Below are positions 26,490 to 35,914 of a stretch of DNA of 64,000 nt, in pieces (the first letter of the stretch is position 1; every line of letters begins with the position of its first letter). Under the pieces are notes generated by a model. The model was given only the letters and a program-made list of their open reading frames with translations. It was not told the origin of the DNA and did no database searches. Made by a program: the position numbers and the translations under genes. The stretch is from Cochlodiniinecator piscidefendens (GTDB taxonomy: Bacteria; Pseudomonadota; Alphaproteobacteria; Rhodobacterales; Rhodobacteraceae), in assembly GCF_011326755.1 (NCBI RefSeq), contig NZ_JAAOIE010000008.1, positions 1 through 64,000 of the forward strand, in the 5' to 3' direction.

Positions 26490-28442
26490 ATGACTTACCG
26501 CAAAGAAATAGATGGGCTGCGCAGTATCGCTGTGATGGCGGTTGTGCTATTTCACTTTTCTGTACCCGGAATTTCCGGCGGTTTTGTCGGCGTTGACATT
26601 TTCTTTGTCATTTCTGGTTTTCTCATCGGCGGCATTTTGTGGGACGAAATTTCCACACATTCCCGCCTTTCTCTGTCCCGATTTTATCAACGTCGCCTAA
26701 AACGTTTGGCCCCGGCCTACGTTGTCATGTGTTTGGTAACATTCGCGATTGGATGGCTGGTTCTTCTGCCATTTGAATTCCGAGAATTCGGGAAAGGGCT
26801 CATTGCGGCGACGCTCTATCTCTCGAATATCCTATTTTTTCGTCAGGCTGGATACTTTGACACCGCGTCAGAGGACAAAGCGCTCCTGCACACTTGGTCG
26901 CTTTCGGTGGAAGAGCAGTTTTATATTTTCCTACCCCTTTTGATGCTTTTGCTGCTCCGACACAGAAAGACTCTGCTTGGTTGCCTATGTTTCGCATTTG
27001 TCGCCTCGTTGGCCGCATCCATTTGGGCCACCTCAATCAATCAACCTGCCGCATTTTATCTATTTCCATTCCGTGCATGGGAACTGCTTGCAGGGGTTTT
27101 ACTGGCGATCTGGGGGCGTGAAACACAAGCGAAATGGGACATTCACCCGTTATGGTCGTGGGCTGGAATTGCCTGCCTCGGTATGGGGATTCTGTTGATA
27201 CAACCCAACGCAACCTTTCCCGGCATTTATGCATTGGCCCCGGTGGCGGGAACGGTTTTAATCCTCATAAACGGGGGAAACAAAAACCTCGTAAACTCAA
27301 TCTTGTCCTCACGCCCCTTTGTGGCTGTTGGGTTGATATCTTATTCGCTTTACCTTTGGCATTGGCCTGTCGTGGTCCTGTCACATACTTATTTTGGCGA
27401 ACCGTCCAACGTAGGTGAAACACTGGGCTGGTTAATGCTATCCATTGTGCTCGCGACGATCAGTTGGCGCTATGTTGAAAACCCAATACGCCACGCAAAA
27501 TCTCTATCACCCCACCTGATATTTTCCAGCGCGGCAATAGCATCAGTTACACTATGTGCGCTCGGGGCCGCCTTATACGTGAAAAATGGCGTGATTGATC
27601 GTTTTTCCGACACTGCCCAAATCCACATTCGCGCCACCCAAGATTTTTTACAAGATTGGAGTCGCTGCGACACTGCCAACGATGGCCCCCTTACAGGGAT
27701 AGAGATTTGCGCAATCGGTCCCGAGGGTCAAACTCCCGAGGTATTGGTATGGGGGGATTCCCATGTTCGCGCCTTTCGCGAAGGGCTTGATTTAGCCGCA
27801 CATGAAAACGGAGTCGCCGGGCTCTTGATATGGCGTGCTGGTTGTCCTCCTTTTTTCAATATCCAAAAAACGGAATCTGCTGCAACACCATCGGAGGATG
27901 CAAGCTGTACAGATGCGAACGCCCGCATAGAGCATGTGTTCAACACCTACGACACAATTGAACGTGTGATGCTGATTGGTCGATGGTCCTATTATGCTGA
28001 AGGTACCGGCATTGGGAATGACGCCCACAATACAATAAGCCTAGAACCCCATTTTGGCACAGCCTTTGACACGACCCTTTCCGCGCTGCAAAGCTATGTT
28101 TCAGACGTGTTTATCTTGCGGCAAGTCCCCGAACTCCCCAACTACGATTCACGGAATGTCGCCCAAGCGCTGGCGCACAGGCGCGCCGTTACAGCTGATC
28201 AGCTAACGGCGACAGAATCCGCACTCGCAGAGCGCATTGCCTCAAGCGATCCACAACTTCAATCAGCCGCACAAGCCGATACAGTCACACTAATTGATCC
28301 TCAACCGATCCTTTGTGAAAACGGATGCAACGCCATTCAAAATGGTTCCGGCTATTATTTTGACAACAATCACATCACAAATACTGCTGCCTTAAGCTTA
28401 CGTCATCTGTTTACGCGTTTCTTTACAGGTTCAGACGAATGA
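26490..28442 (+). CDS. Acyltransferase-3 family membrane protein with C-terminal SGNH domain (OafA-like)
   Basis: The 650-residue protein has an N-terminal acyltransferase-3 domain (1-~350) with about 10 membrane helices, opening with YRKEIDGLRSIAV and FHFS; the His in LFHFS is the likely acyl-transfer residue. A linker of ~30 residues leads to a periplasmic SGNH domain with VLVWGDSHVRAF near 418 (catalytic Ser) and DNNH near 634 (the Asp/His pair). Proteins with this layout O-acetylate lipopolysaccharide or EPS sugars, the first domain moving acetyl across the membrane and the second placing it. AGGAA six bases upstream supports the ATG. Its stop overlaps the GMC gene as ATGA. Confidence 0.87.
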   Translation: MTYRKEIDGLRSIAVMAVVLFHFSVPGISGGFVGVDIFFVISGFLIGGILWDEISTHSRLSLSRFYQRRLKRLAPAYVVMCLVTFAIGWLVLLPFEFREFGKGLIAATLYLSNILFFRQAGYFDTASEDKALLHTWSLSVEEQFYIFLPLLMLLLLRHRKTLLGCLCFAFVASLAASIWATSINQPAAFYLFPFRAWELLAGVLLAIWGRETQAKWDIHPLWSWAGIACLGMGILLIQPNATFPGIYALAPVAGTVLILINGGNKNLVNSILSSRPFVAVGLISYSLYLWHWPVVVLSHTYFGEPSNVGETLGWLMLSIVLATISWRYVENPIRHAKSLSPHLIFSSAAIASVTLCALGAALYVKNGVIDRFSDTAQIHIRATQDFLQDWSRCDTANDGPLTGIEICAIGPEGQTPEVLVWGDSHVRAFREGLDLAAHENGVAGLLIWRAGCPPFFNIQKTESAATPSEDASCTDANARIEHVFNTYDTIERVMLIGRWSYYAEGTGIGNDAHNTISLEPHFGTAFDTTLSALQSYVSDVFILRQVPELPNYDSRNVAQALAHRRAVTADQLTATESALAERIASSDPQLQSAAQADTVTLIDPQPILCENGCNAIQNGSGYYFDNNHITNTAALSLRHLFTRFFTGSDE

Positions 28443-30004
28443 CCACAGCCAGCGATAAGATATGGGACGTTATCGTTATTGGTACCGGAATAGGTGGCGG
28501 TACAATTGGACGTGCCTTAGCCGAGGCAGGTCTTTCGGTCTTGTTCTTAGAAAAAGGTAAGAAGGGCTTGCGTTGCGAGCAAAATACTTTGCGGCACGAT
28601 GTATGGGATGCAACGGCGCGGGCAACGCGCGGGTATTGGCCAAAACCGATGAAGGCCAAAGTCAACGGCATAGAAACCGAATTCTTCGCGCCACTTGGTG
28701 CCGGGGTTGGGGGCTCTTCTGTGTTTTATGCGGCGGCGCTTGAATGTCCTGAGCCCCACGATTTAGACGATACCGCGAAAATCAAACACCCTACTGGGGG
28801 ATGGCCAGTCTCTTATGCTGAGTTCGCTCCATATTTCCGCAAAGCGCAAACCCAATACCACATCAATGGGACGCCAGATCCGCTATCAAAACAGCCTACT
28901 ACATTAGAAAACCCGCCTGCCCCAACTGAGGGTGAAACCGCTTTATTTGCTGCGCTAAAATCCAAAGGCCTGCACCCCTATCGTGGCCATATGGCGATAA
29001 AGAACGTTGAAGATTGCCAGAGTTGCCTAGGGTTCAAATGCCCGAAAGCGTGCAAAATGGATGGGCGATCCGCCGGGGTGGAACCTGCGCTTGCCACCGG
29101 ACATGCAGAACTACTGGATGAATGTGACGTGACCCATATTCACAGCAGTTCGGATCAGGTTAGCCATATTGCCGCCATGCACAAAGGCACCGAAGTTTCT
29201 TTGCGCGCGCGGCGGTATATCCTGTCGGCTGGTGCGCTTCGTTCGCCTCATTTATTATTGAAATCACGCAACGGACACTGGCCAGATGGGTTGGGAAATA
29301 CCAACGGGTTGGTCGGTTGCAATCTGATGTTTCACCTCAACGAAATGTTTGCGCTGAGGCCGAAGGGCGCAAGTGTAGGCACTTCAAAGGCAATCGCCCT
29401 GCGCGATTTATACACACACAACGCCACACGCCTTGGCATGATCCAAGCCTTGGGCATAGAGGCCTCTTATGGGGAAATCGTTCATTATCTCAATATGATA
29501 TATGATCGCTCCTTTTTACGCCGCCTCAAAGGACTGCGCCATCTCACCCGATTGCCCGCTGCCATCGCAACAAAACTCTTTGGTAGCGCGAGTCTGTTTG
29601 TCGGTATTTTCGAAGACCTGCCCTACCCCGAAAACCGAGTCATTCTGGACCAGAACCCAGATACGATCACACTCGAATATCGCTTTCACCCTGAACTCAT
29701 GGCCCGGCGCAGCTTGTTTAGAAAACAGATCAAAACCCGTTTGCGGGGATTAAAACCCTTTTTTCTGTCCCATCAGCCTGAATTGAATTTTGGCCACCCT
29801 TCTGGCACCTTGGTTTTCGGACATGATCCACGTAGCAGCGTTTTGAATGCCCAATGTCGATTGCACGGGGTTAAAAATCTTTATGCGGTTGACGCCTCAT
29901 TCATGCCAACCTCTATGGGCGTTAATCCAAGTCTAACCATTGCGGCCAATGCACTTAGGGTTGCTGCGCACCTTATTGATGAATTGAAGGTATCGGATGA
30001 TTGA
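28439..30004 (+). CDS. GMC-family FAD-dependent oxidoreductase
   Basis: The 521-residue flavoprotein has the FAD-binding start IVIGTGIGGGTIG (~12-24) with an E-K-G strand end, the GMC segment GAGVGGSSVFYAA near 88, and the GMC C-terminal domain with HPSGTLVFG and MPTSMGVNPSLTIAAN, which carry the His and Asn of the active site. It should oxidise an alcohol. A Cys cluster C193-x2-C196-x4-C201-x3-C205 is present, as in some long GMC alcohol dehydrogenases. There is no signal peptide. It is coupled on both sides: ATGA overlap with the O-acyltransferase and an 8-base overlap with the SDR at 29997. A sugar alcohol or hydroxyl on an EPS precursor is a plausible substrate, by context only. Confidence 0.8.
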   Translation: MTTASDKIWDVIVIGTGIGGGTIGRALAEAGLSVLFLEKGKKGLRCEQNTLRHDVWDATARATRGYWPKPMKAKVNGIETEFFAPLGAGVGGSSVFYAAALECPEPHDLDDTAKIKHPTGGWPVSYAEFAPYFRKAQTQYHINGTPDPLSKQPTTLENPPAPTEGETALFAALKSKGLHPYRGHMAIKNVEDCQSCLGFKCPKACKMDGRSAGVEPALATGHAELLDECDVTHIHSSSDQVSHIAAMHKGTEVSLRARRYILSAGALRSPHLLLKSRNGHWPDGLGNTNGLVGCNLMFHLNEMFALRPKGASVGTSKAIALRDLYTHNATRLGMIQALGIEASYGEIVHYLNMIYDRSFLRRLKGLRHLTRLPAAIATKLFGSASLFVGIFEDLPYPENRVILDQNPDTITLEYRFHPELMARRSLFRKQIKTRLRGLKPFFLSHQPELNFGHPSGTLVFGHDPRSSVLNAQCRLHGVKNLYAVDASFMPTSMGVNPSLTIAANALRVAAHLIDELKVSDD

Positions 30005-30758
30005 CCTTAGAAACGGAATTGCTGTTGTAACGGGCGCCAGCTCTGGACTGGGCCGTGCGCTTGCAATTGAATTGACGCTACAAGGTGTGCGCGTGGCGGG
30101 TATTGGTCGGCGCAACGAAGCCCTCATTGAAACGCAAAAGCTTGCGCAAAGCGGGTTATTCACCCCCGTTGTTGCAGATGTATCCGATCCAAATGAATTA
30201 AAGTCGGCCTTTGATACGGTCATTTCAGACCTCGGCGCTATCACCATCCTAATCAATAACGCCGCAGTTTACCCGCATCGCGACTTTTTAGATGAAACGC
30301 CCGAAAGTTATGCCCAAACCGTTGCTATCAATCTGGGTGGGACCGTCAATGCAACACATGCAGCGCTGCAATCCATGACAGGTACCGGAATTGGGCGAAT
30401 TATAAATGTCTCCAGTTTTGCCGATATCGCGCCGCTTCCTGCCTCCGGGGCATACAGTGTTTCCAAAGGAGCACAGCGCATTTTTACCCGCGCGCTGATA
30501 GCAGATATTTCTGACAGGTTTCCTGATATTGTGGTCAACACTTGGATGCCCGGCATGTTGGCCACCGACATGGGGTTGGCAACTGGCTTGTCCCCTACCC
30601 AAGCCGCAAAGTGGGGTGCGAAACTCGCGCTTTGGCATGATCGTAGCCTGAGCGGAACAACCTTTGAAATGGACCGCGAACTCCCTGAACCTAGATCACT
30701 GAAACGCCGCATCCGGGATAAAATTCTACGCAGCGGGCCAAAGTTACGTCACTTATAA
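29997..30758 (+). CDS. Short-chain dehydrogenase/reductase
   Basis: This 253-residue classical SDR has the cofactor loop VVTGASSGLGRALA (~9-22), the NNAAVY motif (~83), the catalytic Ser in NVSSFADI and the Tyr/Lys pair in YSVSK (~153-157). The GIGRRNE end of strand two, with Arg after the Gly, suggests NADPH preference. It overlaps the GMC gene by 8 bases and has an AAGG six bases before its ATG. The pairing of a flavin alcohol oxidase with an NADPH reductase raises the possibility of oxidation followed by re-reduction of one hydroxyl. It overlaps the convergent WecG-family gene by ten bases. Confidence 0.85.
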   Translation: MIDLRNGIAVVTGASSGLGRALAIELTLQGVRVAGIGRRNEALIETQKLAQSGLFTPVVADVSDPNELKSAFDTVISDLGAITILINNAAVYPHRDFLDETPESYAQTVAINLGGTVNATHAALQSMTGTGIGRIINVSSFADIAPLPASGAYSVSKGAQRIFTRALIADISDRFPDIVVNTWMPGMLATDMGLATGLSPTQAAKWGAKLALWHDRSLSGTTFEMDRELPEPRSLKRRIRDKILRSGPKLRHL

Positions 30759-31516
30759 CGCTGTCTCAATGCTCGTAAAAAATGTCCGGGTAGAATCACA
30801 ACGCATTTGAAATAGCGCCCGAACAAACGCTTTGGATTAGATAGAAGCCGCCACAACCATTCAATTGCCAGTTTTCGCACCCATTTAGGGGCGCGTTTTT
30901 GCTCACCTGCCAGAAAATCAACACCTGCACCAATGGACGCAAATCCGATTTGTGGGGATAATCTTCGCCCACGTGCGGCAAATATTTCCTGCTTTGGTGC
31001 ACCAAGTGCCACAAGACATAATCCCGCCCCAGACGCGTTCAGCGCATCAAACATGCCGGCAGCATCAGATCCTTCGGGGTCAAATCCAAACTTTGGCGCA
31101 ATCTTGCAAACCACCTGGCACCCTGCCACGCGCGTTTCCAAATGCTCCGCTGCTGCATCCAACACCTGCTCTGTACTGCCAAGCAGCGCGATAGACACCC
31201 CAGCCTGTGTGGCATGTTCAACCAAGGGCAAGACCAGATCAGCACCGGGAAGCAAATCAACAGGTTCACCCGCCACACGAGAAATCCAAACGATCGGATT
31301 TCCGTCAGCAACAACCAAATCCTGGGCACAATAAGCCGCATGAAATTCCGCTGAATCACGCAGCTTCACCAGATGATCCAAATTCAACGTCGCCAAGGCA
31401 AAGCCTTCGCCCGCCTGAAACCGATGATCAACCTCAGTCCAAAGCTCGGATTGCGTCGCAACATTTACTGAAATTTTACGTGCGCCTGCTGTAAATTCCA
31501 CTTGGGCCTCCGTCAA
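30749..31516 (-). CDS. WecG/TagA/CpsF family glycosyltransferase (GT26)
   Basis: This 255-residue enzyme belongs to the family that adds an N-acetylmannosaminyl/ManNAcA-type sugar to lipid-linked primers. Visible signatures are VVADGNPIVWISRVAG (~92) followed by LLPGADLV, the Rossmann-like IALLGSTEQVLD (~132), and VALGAPKQEIF (~187) with SIGAGVDFLAG. The C-terminal amphipathic stretch WVRKLAIEWLWRLLSNPKRL is the usual membrane-association element. It is a single minus-strand gene, divergent from the Gfo/Idh/MocA gene at 31645, with 128 bases between them. Length and motifs are complete. Confidence 0.87.
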   Translation of the reverse strand: MTEAQVEFTAGARKISVNVATQSELWTEVDHRFQAGEGFALATLNLDHLVKLRDSAEFHAAYCAQDLVVADGNPIVWISRVAGEPVDLLPGADLVLPLVEHATQAGVSIALLGSTEQVLDAAAEHLETRVAGCQVVCKIAPKFGFDPEGSDAAGMFDALNASGAGLCLVALGAPKQEIFAARGRRLSPQIGFASIGAGVDFLAGEQKRAPKWVRKLAIEWLWRLLSNPKRLFGRYFKCVVILPGHFLRALRQRYK

Positions 31517-31644
31517 AGTTGGCTTGGCTTAACACGATTGCCAGTGACCAACACGAATTTCTTGCATCTCACTGGAATTCTTTGGGCTTTTCGCTATAGT
31601 TTTGCCACAATTTTAAGGGAAGAAGTCCCTCACAAGAGGATTTT

Positions 31645-32772
31645 ATGACCGCATTTTATATCATCGGCTGTGGCTTCGTGGCGGACCTATATATGAGGTC
31701 ATTCGCCCTCTATTCAGATGCAAAAATTTCCGCAGCTTTTGATCAAGACCCTGACAGGCGGGTGGCTTTTGCAAAGCATTGGGATGTTTCGACGGTTGAT
31801 AGTCTTGAGACACTTTTTGAATGCGCTCAAAACGACGAAAACGCTATTTTTCTCAACCTTACGAACCCGGATGCGCATTTCGAATTAAACAAACTTATCC
31901 TTGAGGCTGGGTTTCATTGCTACTGCGAAAAACCGCTCGCAATGGATATGACCGATGCTCAATCGCTTTACGCACTTGCCGACGACAGAAAACGCCTGCT
32001 TGCCTCGGCCCCTTGTAGTTACTTGGGCGAAGCCGCGCAAACGTTAGCCAAAGCTGTTCGTGACAACATCGTCGGAATACCGCGCCTAGTCTACGCGGAA
32101 CTGGACGATGGATTTATACCGCAGGCCCGCTATCACGACTGGATCAGTGAATCGGGCGCACCATGGCCTTACAAGGATGAGTTCAATGTGGGATGCACAT
32201 TGGAACATGCCGGGTATTATCTGACGTGGCTTATCGCAATGTTTGGTCCGGTCAAACAGGTTGTCGCCGCTTCCGCAGCACTAATCCCTGACAAACCCGG
32301 CCCGACTGACACACCCGATTTTTCAACCGCGACGTTGTTTTTCACTGATGGCATGGTTGCACGCTTAACCTGTTCAATTGTCGCCCCCCACAATCACCAA
32401 ATTCGCGTTATCGGTGAAAATGGTGTCTTGGCGGTAAAAAAAGCGTGGGACAACGCAGCGACGGTCAAATTTCACCGACGGTTTAACCTGCGTAGGCGGT
32501 TGTTAGAACATCCGTTCGGTAAGCGCGTTAAAGTCAGCGGCCCAACCCATCCTCAGGTGACGCGCAAAGGCGCTGCGGCTATGAACTTTGCGCTCGGCCC
32601 AATCGAAATGCGTGACGCAATACGCGAAAACCGCCCCTGCCGTATGGCTGCGGATTTTGCCCTTCATGTGAATGAGATCACATTGGCGATCCAGAACTCT
32701 GGTGCACATTCTGGCGCTTTGACCATGCAAACCTCATGCCAGCGACCAGATCTCATGGACTGGGCCAAATGA
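31645..32772 (+). CDS. Gfo/Idh/MocA family sugar oxidoreductase
   Basis: This 375-residue NAD(P)-dependent dehydrogenase has an N-terminal Rossmann fold (FYIIGCGFVADLY, ~4-16), the catalytic CEKPLAMD at about residue 92 whose Lys is essential in the family, and a C-terminal alpha/beta domain. EPS-linked members usually oxidise the 3-position of a nucleotide sugar, but the substrate here is not determined. An SD GAGGA four to five bases from the ATG is good. Its stop overlaps the epimerase start (ATGA), beginning a four-gene set with two glycosyltransferases. A small inverted repeat CCAGTGA/TCACTGG (31541-31575) lies in its promoter region. Confidence 0.85.
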   Translation: MTAFYIIGCGFVADLYMRSFALYSDAKISAAFDQDPDRRVAFAKHWDVSTVDSLETLFECAQNDENAIFLNLTNPDAHFELNKLILEAGFHCYCEKPLAMDMTDAQSLYALADDRKRLLASAPCSYLGEAAQTLAKAVRDNIVGIPRLVYAELDDGFIPQARYHDWISESGAPWPYKDEFNVGCTLEHAGYYLTWLIAMFGPVKQVVAASAALIPDKPGPTDTPDFSTATLFFTDGMVARLTCSIVAPHNHQIRVIGENGVLAVKKAWDNAATVKFHRRFNLRRRLLEHPFGKRVKVSGPTHPQVTRKGAAAMNFALGPIEMRDAIRENRPCRMAADFALHVNEITLAIQNSGAHSGALTMQTSCQRPDLMDWAK

Positions 32773-33704
32773 AAAAAATCCTGATCACTGGGGCCTCTGG
32801 GTTTATCGGAAAGTACACTGTCAAAATGGCACGCAAACGTGGCCATGACGTTATCGCTGTTGTTCGCAACCCAGAAAGCATCCCGCCGGAATGGGCCGAC
32901 GATCAGAAAATCGCACCGTTGGTTGCCGATTTGGCGAACGGGCCTGCTCCCTTTCCTAAGGTAGACGCCGTCATTCACGTGGCTGCGTCTCTATCGTCAA
33001 ACCCTGCGCGCCAACAAAGAGACACGCATTCAGCCACCAAAGGTTTAATCGAAGCCATTCAAGGCCAACCCATCCTCGTTTTGGTCAGTTCGATCGCGGT
33101 CTACCCCGCGAATGCACTACACATTGACGAAAGCTGCCCTGTTGAGCCAACCCCCACACTACGAGACACCTATTGTCAGAGTAAAATAGCCCAAGAAGCC
33201 TTGGTTCAAAGACTGTATTCCGGCCCCATTCACATCATGCGCCCTGGTGCTGTTTTTGGCCCCAGTCGGCTATGGAACAGCCATATCGGTGTGGGGTTAG
33301 GACCAATATTAGTTCGCCTATCAAAACATGGAACAGTTCCCACCTGTTATGTAGAACACTGTGCTCAAGCATTGGTAATTGCAGCGGAGCAAAGCGGCCT
33401 GCAAAATGACATCACAAATGTCATTGATGATGACCGACCAACCCGAGCCGATTTTTTGCACACCATGCAAACTACAAACTGGCCGCGGATTATCATCCCA
33501 TTTTCATGGAAACTTCTGCTGGCATTAGCACATATTCTCCCCCAATCGTTACCTCTTCCGGGTATCCTCAGACCTGCAACCTTACGGGCGCGTTATCAAA
33601 GCGTAACTTATGACACGCAAAAATTGCATGCCATGGGATGGAAACAAACCCATAGCTTTGAAAAGGCTTTTGCCGAAAGCGGGGGATCAGATGACAGATC
33701 ATAA
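32769..33704 (+). CDS. NAD-dependent sugar epimerase/dehydratase (extended SDR)
   Basis: The 311-residue extended SDR opens with KKILITGASGFIGKYT, the TGxxGxxG cofactor loop. It has VIHVAAS (~74), a Ser-rich active-site strand VLVSSIAVYP, and the Tyr-Lys pair as YCQSK near 140. It probably reduces, epimerises or dehydrates a nucleotide sugar. The ATG at 32769 overlaps the preceding stop; an upstream in-frame start at 32736 lies inside that gene and is rejected. It overlaps the next glycosyltransferase by 14 bases. The likely role is to supply, together with the upstream dehydrogenase, the donor sugar used by the two downstream transferases. Confidence 0.83.
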   Translation: MKKILITGASGFIGKYTVKMARKRGHDVIAVVRNPESIPPEWADDQKIAPLVADLANGPAPFPKVDAVIHVAASLSSNPARQQRDTHSATKGLIEAIQGQPILVLVSSIAVYPANALHIDESCPVEPTPTLRDTYCQSKIAQEALVQRLYSGPIHIMRPGAVFGPSRLWNSHIGVGLGPILVRLSKHGTVPTCYVEHCAQALVIAAEQSGLQNDITNVIDDDRPTRADFLHTMQTTNWPRIIIPFSWKLLLALAHILPQSLPLPGILRPATLRARYQSVTYDTQKLHAMGWKQTHSFEKAFAESGGSDDRS

Positions 33705-34914
33705 AATTGCATATCTCACTGGGGAATACCCGCGTGCGACGGATACGTTCATCCAGCGCGAAGTCGCTGGCTTGCGGGCAACCGGCCTTACCGTTGAAAC
33801 ATGTTCTATCCGCGAAACAAGCCTTGAACATCTGGTCGGCGAGGAGCAAAAATCCGAAGCCACACGCACCTTTCACGTCCTAAAAGCCGCCTTATCGCCG
33901 CTCACATTATTGCGCAGCCACCTGTCCAACATGCGTCGGAATCCGCGACGCTGCTTTTCTGCCTTTGCATTGGCGCTGAAAACCCGTCAACCGGGGATGA
34001 AGGGGCTGCTATATCAAATGGTATATCTTGCCGAGGCAAGCGTACTGGCAAGACACATGCACCGCAAAGGGATCACCCATCTACACAACCACATCGCCAT
34101 GGCCAGCGGCACTGTTGCGATGCTGGCCAGTGAAATCTCAGGCATTCCTTACAGCTTTACCCTGCATGGCCCTGATATTTTTTATGAGGCGCATCGTTGG
34201 CGGTTGGATGAAAAATTGAAGCGCGCGCAATTTGTTGCTTGTATCAGTCATTTCGCGCGCTCCCAAGCCATGAGCTTTGCATCGTCGGAAAACTGGAGCA
34301 AATTTCACATCGTGCATTGCGGCGTTGACCCTGACCGTTATCAAAACACCCGCGAGCGGAGCGGCCAAAACCTACTGTTCGTGGGCCGCCTTGCTGCCGT
34401 CAAAGGGTTGCCTGTGTTGTTTGAGGCACTTGATCAACTGCGCCCAACACACCCAGACCTGACCGTTACCCTCATCGGTGATGGTGCCGAACGCACCGCG
34501 TTGGAAAAGACTGCACCAAGCAACGTAAAATTTGTCGGATATAAATCACAATCCGAGGTGGCGCAGGCTTTAGAAGCGCATGATATGCTCATCCTGCCCA
34601 GCTTTGCTGAAGGACTTCCTGTGGTGCTGATGGAAGCCCTAGCCTCAGAGATGCCTGTTGTTGCAACGCGTATCGCGGGTGTGTCTGAACTGGTGGATGA
34701 CGCAATGTTGGTAGCCCCCGGTGATGCGCAACAACTTGCCCAGCGTATCAAAGACCTGCTGCATAACCCGGTTCACGCCACCGCATTGGCCAAACAGGGG
34801 CGTGCTAAAGTTCTAAAAGACTTTGATGCCGCGAAAGAAGCAAAGTGGCTTAGCCAAATCATCATCGACCACCACAACCACAAAACACCCGGGCTACGGC
34901 CAGAGGACAAGTAA
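33691..34914 (+). CDS. Glycosyltransferase family 4 (colanic-acid type)
   Basis: This 407-residue GT-B enzyme begins KIAYLTGEYPRATDTFIQRE, the acceptor half of the WcaL/AmsK-like group. It has SFTLHGPDIFYE near residue 155, the donor loop FVGRLAAVKG (~230) and EGLPVVLMEAL (~307), the EX7E motif, with ATRIAGVSELV. The ATG at 33691 is preferred because GGGGGA lies four to five bases upstream and MTDHKIAYLTGEYP fits family N-termini; the longer frame from 33610 lies wholly inside the epimerase gene. Its stop and the next start share one base (TAATG). Its relative at 3170 has a similar N-terminus. Confidence 0.84.
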   Translation: MTDHKIAYLTGEYPRATDTFIQREVAGLRATGLTVETCSIRETSLEHLVGEEQKSEATRTFHVLKAALSPLTLLRSHLSNMRRNPRRCFSAFALALKTRQPGMKGLLYQMVYLAEASVLARHMHRKGITHLHNHIAMASGTVAMLASEISGIPYSFTLHGPDIFYEAHRWRLDEKLKRAQFVACISHFARSQAMSFASSENWSKFHIVHCGVDPDRYQNTRERSGQNLLFVGRLAAVKGLPVLFEALDQLRPTHPDLTVTLIGDGAERTALEKTAPSNVKFVGYKSQSEVAQALEAHDMLILPSFAEGLPVVLMEALASEMPVVATRIAGVSELVDDAMLVAPGDAQQLAQRIKDLLHNPVHATALAKQGRAKVLKDFDAAKEAKWLSQIIIDHHNHKTPGLRPEDK

Positions 34915-35882
34915 TGAGTATCGGAATTGTATTAATCGGCCGCAACGAAGGGAACCGTTTGGCGCGCGCCTTAGACGTGATATCACACATCGCTGTCCCT
35001 ATGGTTTATGTAGATTCAGGTTCTACAGACCAAAGCGTCACCACAGCCCGTGCGGCAGGGGCAAATGTTGTAGAATTGCGCGCCGACCTTCCTTTTACAG
35101 CAGCCCGTGGCCGCAATGCCGGGTTTGAGGCATTGATGAAAATCAACCCCGACATCGAATTCGTGCAGTTCATCGACGGGGACTGTGTGTTATCAAAAAC
35201 ATGGCTGAGCGCAGCAAAAGCAGCTTTGATAGAAAACCCCGACCTTGGGATCGTGACAGGTTGGCGTTCGGAGGTGAACCGCGCCTCTAGCATCTATAAC
35301 GCCATGTGTGACTTTGAATGGTATCGCCCGGCTGGCGAAATCCTGACGTGCGGCGGCGATATGATGGTTCGCGCTGAAGCCTTTGACGAGGTAGGTGGCT
35401 TTGATCCAACTGTGATCGCCGCAGAGGACGATGAATTTTGCATTCGCATCCGCAATGCTGGGTGGAAAATTCGCCGCCTTCCAGAAGACATGACATTTCA
35501 CGATGCCGACATGACACAATTTTCGCAATGGTGGCAACGCGCCATTCGTAGCGGCCATGGCTTTGCCCAAGTGGGCGCAATGCACCCGCCCTATTTTCAA
35601 CGTGAGCGACGCCGTGTTTGGATTTTTGCAGCGCTATTGCCGCTCTTTGCCCTCATTTTTCTAACACTAAGCCCTATCTTTTTAATTTTCCTGCTGGGTG
35701 CTTATGTTCTTTCATACCTACGCACGGTCCAAGGGCTTATACAAAACGGGCTACCCCTGCCCGAGGCTTTGCATCACGGATTGTATCTGCTGATTTCCAA
35801 ATTTCCAAACCTCATCGGCATGCTCATATTCACAAAGCGGCAACGCCAAGGCCATAAAATGAACATCATTGAGTATAAATAA
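34914..35882 (+). CDS. Glycosyltransferase family 2 with C-terminal membrane helices
   Basis: This 322-residue GT2 begins IGIVLIGRNEGNRLARAL and has VDSGSTDQS (~38-46), FIDGDCVL near 85 (the DxD-type metal site) and GGDMMVRAEAFDEVGGFD near 145. Two hydrophobic segments at ~240-280 (IFAALLPLFALIFLTL and IFLIFLLGAYVL) anchor it to the membrane. It looks like a membrane-bound enzyme acting on a lipid-linked saccharide. It is tightly coupled to the GT4 upstream through TAATG and followed 32 bases later by the fusion protein gene. Confidence 0.84.
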   Translation: MSIGIVLIGRNEGNRLARALDVISHIAVPMVYVDSGSTDQSVTTARAAGANVVELRADLPFTAARGRNAGFEALMKINPDIEFVQFIDGDCVLSKTWLSAAKAALIENPDLGIVTGWRSEVNRASSIYNAMCDFEWYRPAGEILTCGGDMMVRAEAFDEVGGFDPTVIAAEDDEFCIRIRNAGWKIRRLPEDMTFHDADMTQFSQWWQRAIRSGHGFAQVGAMHPPYFQRERRRVWIFAALLPLFALIFLTLSPIFLIFLLGAYVLSYLRTVQGLIQNGLPLPEALHHGLYLLISKFPNLIGMLIFTKRQRQGHKMNIIEYK

Positions 35883-35914
35883 CGCATCATAATTTGACGA
35901 ATAGGTTTTCTAAC

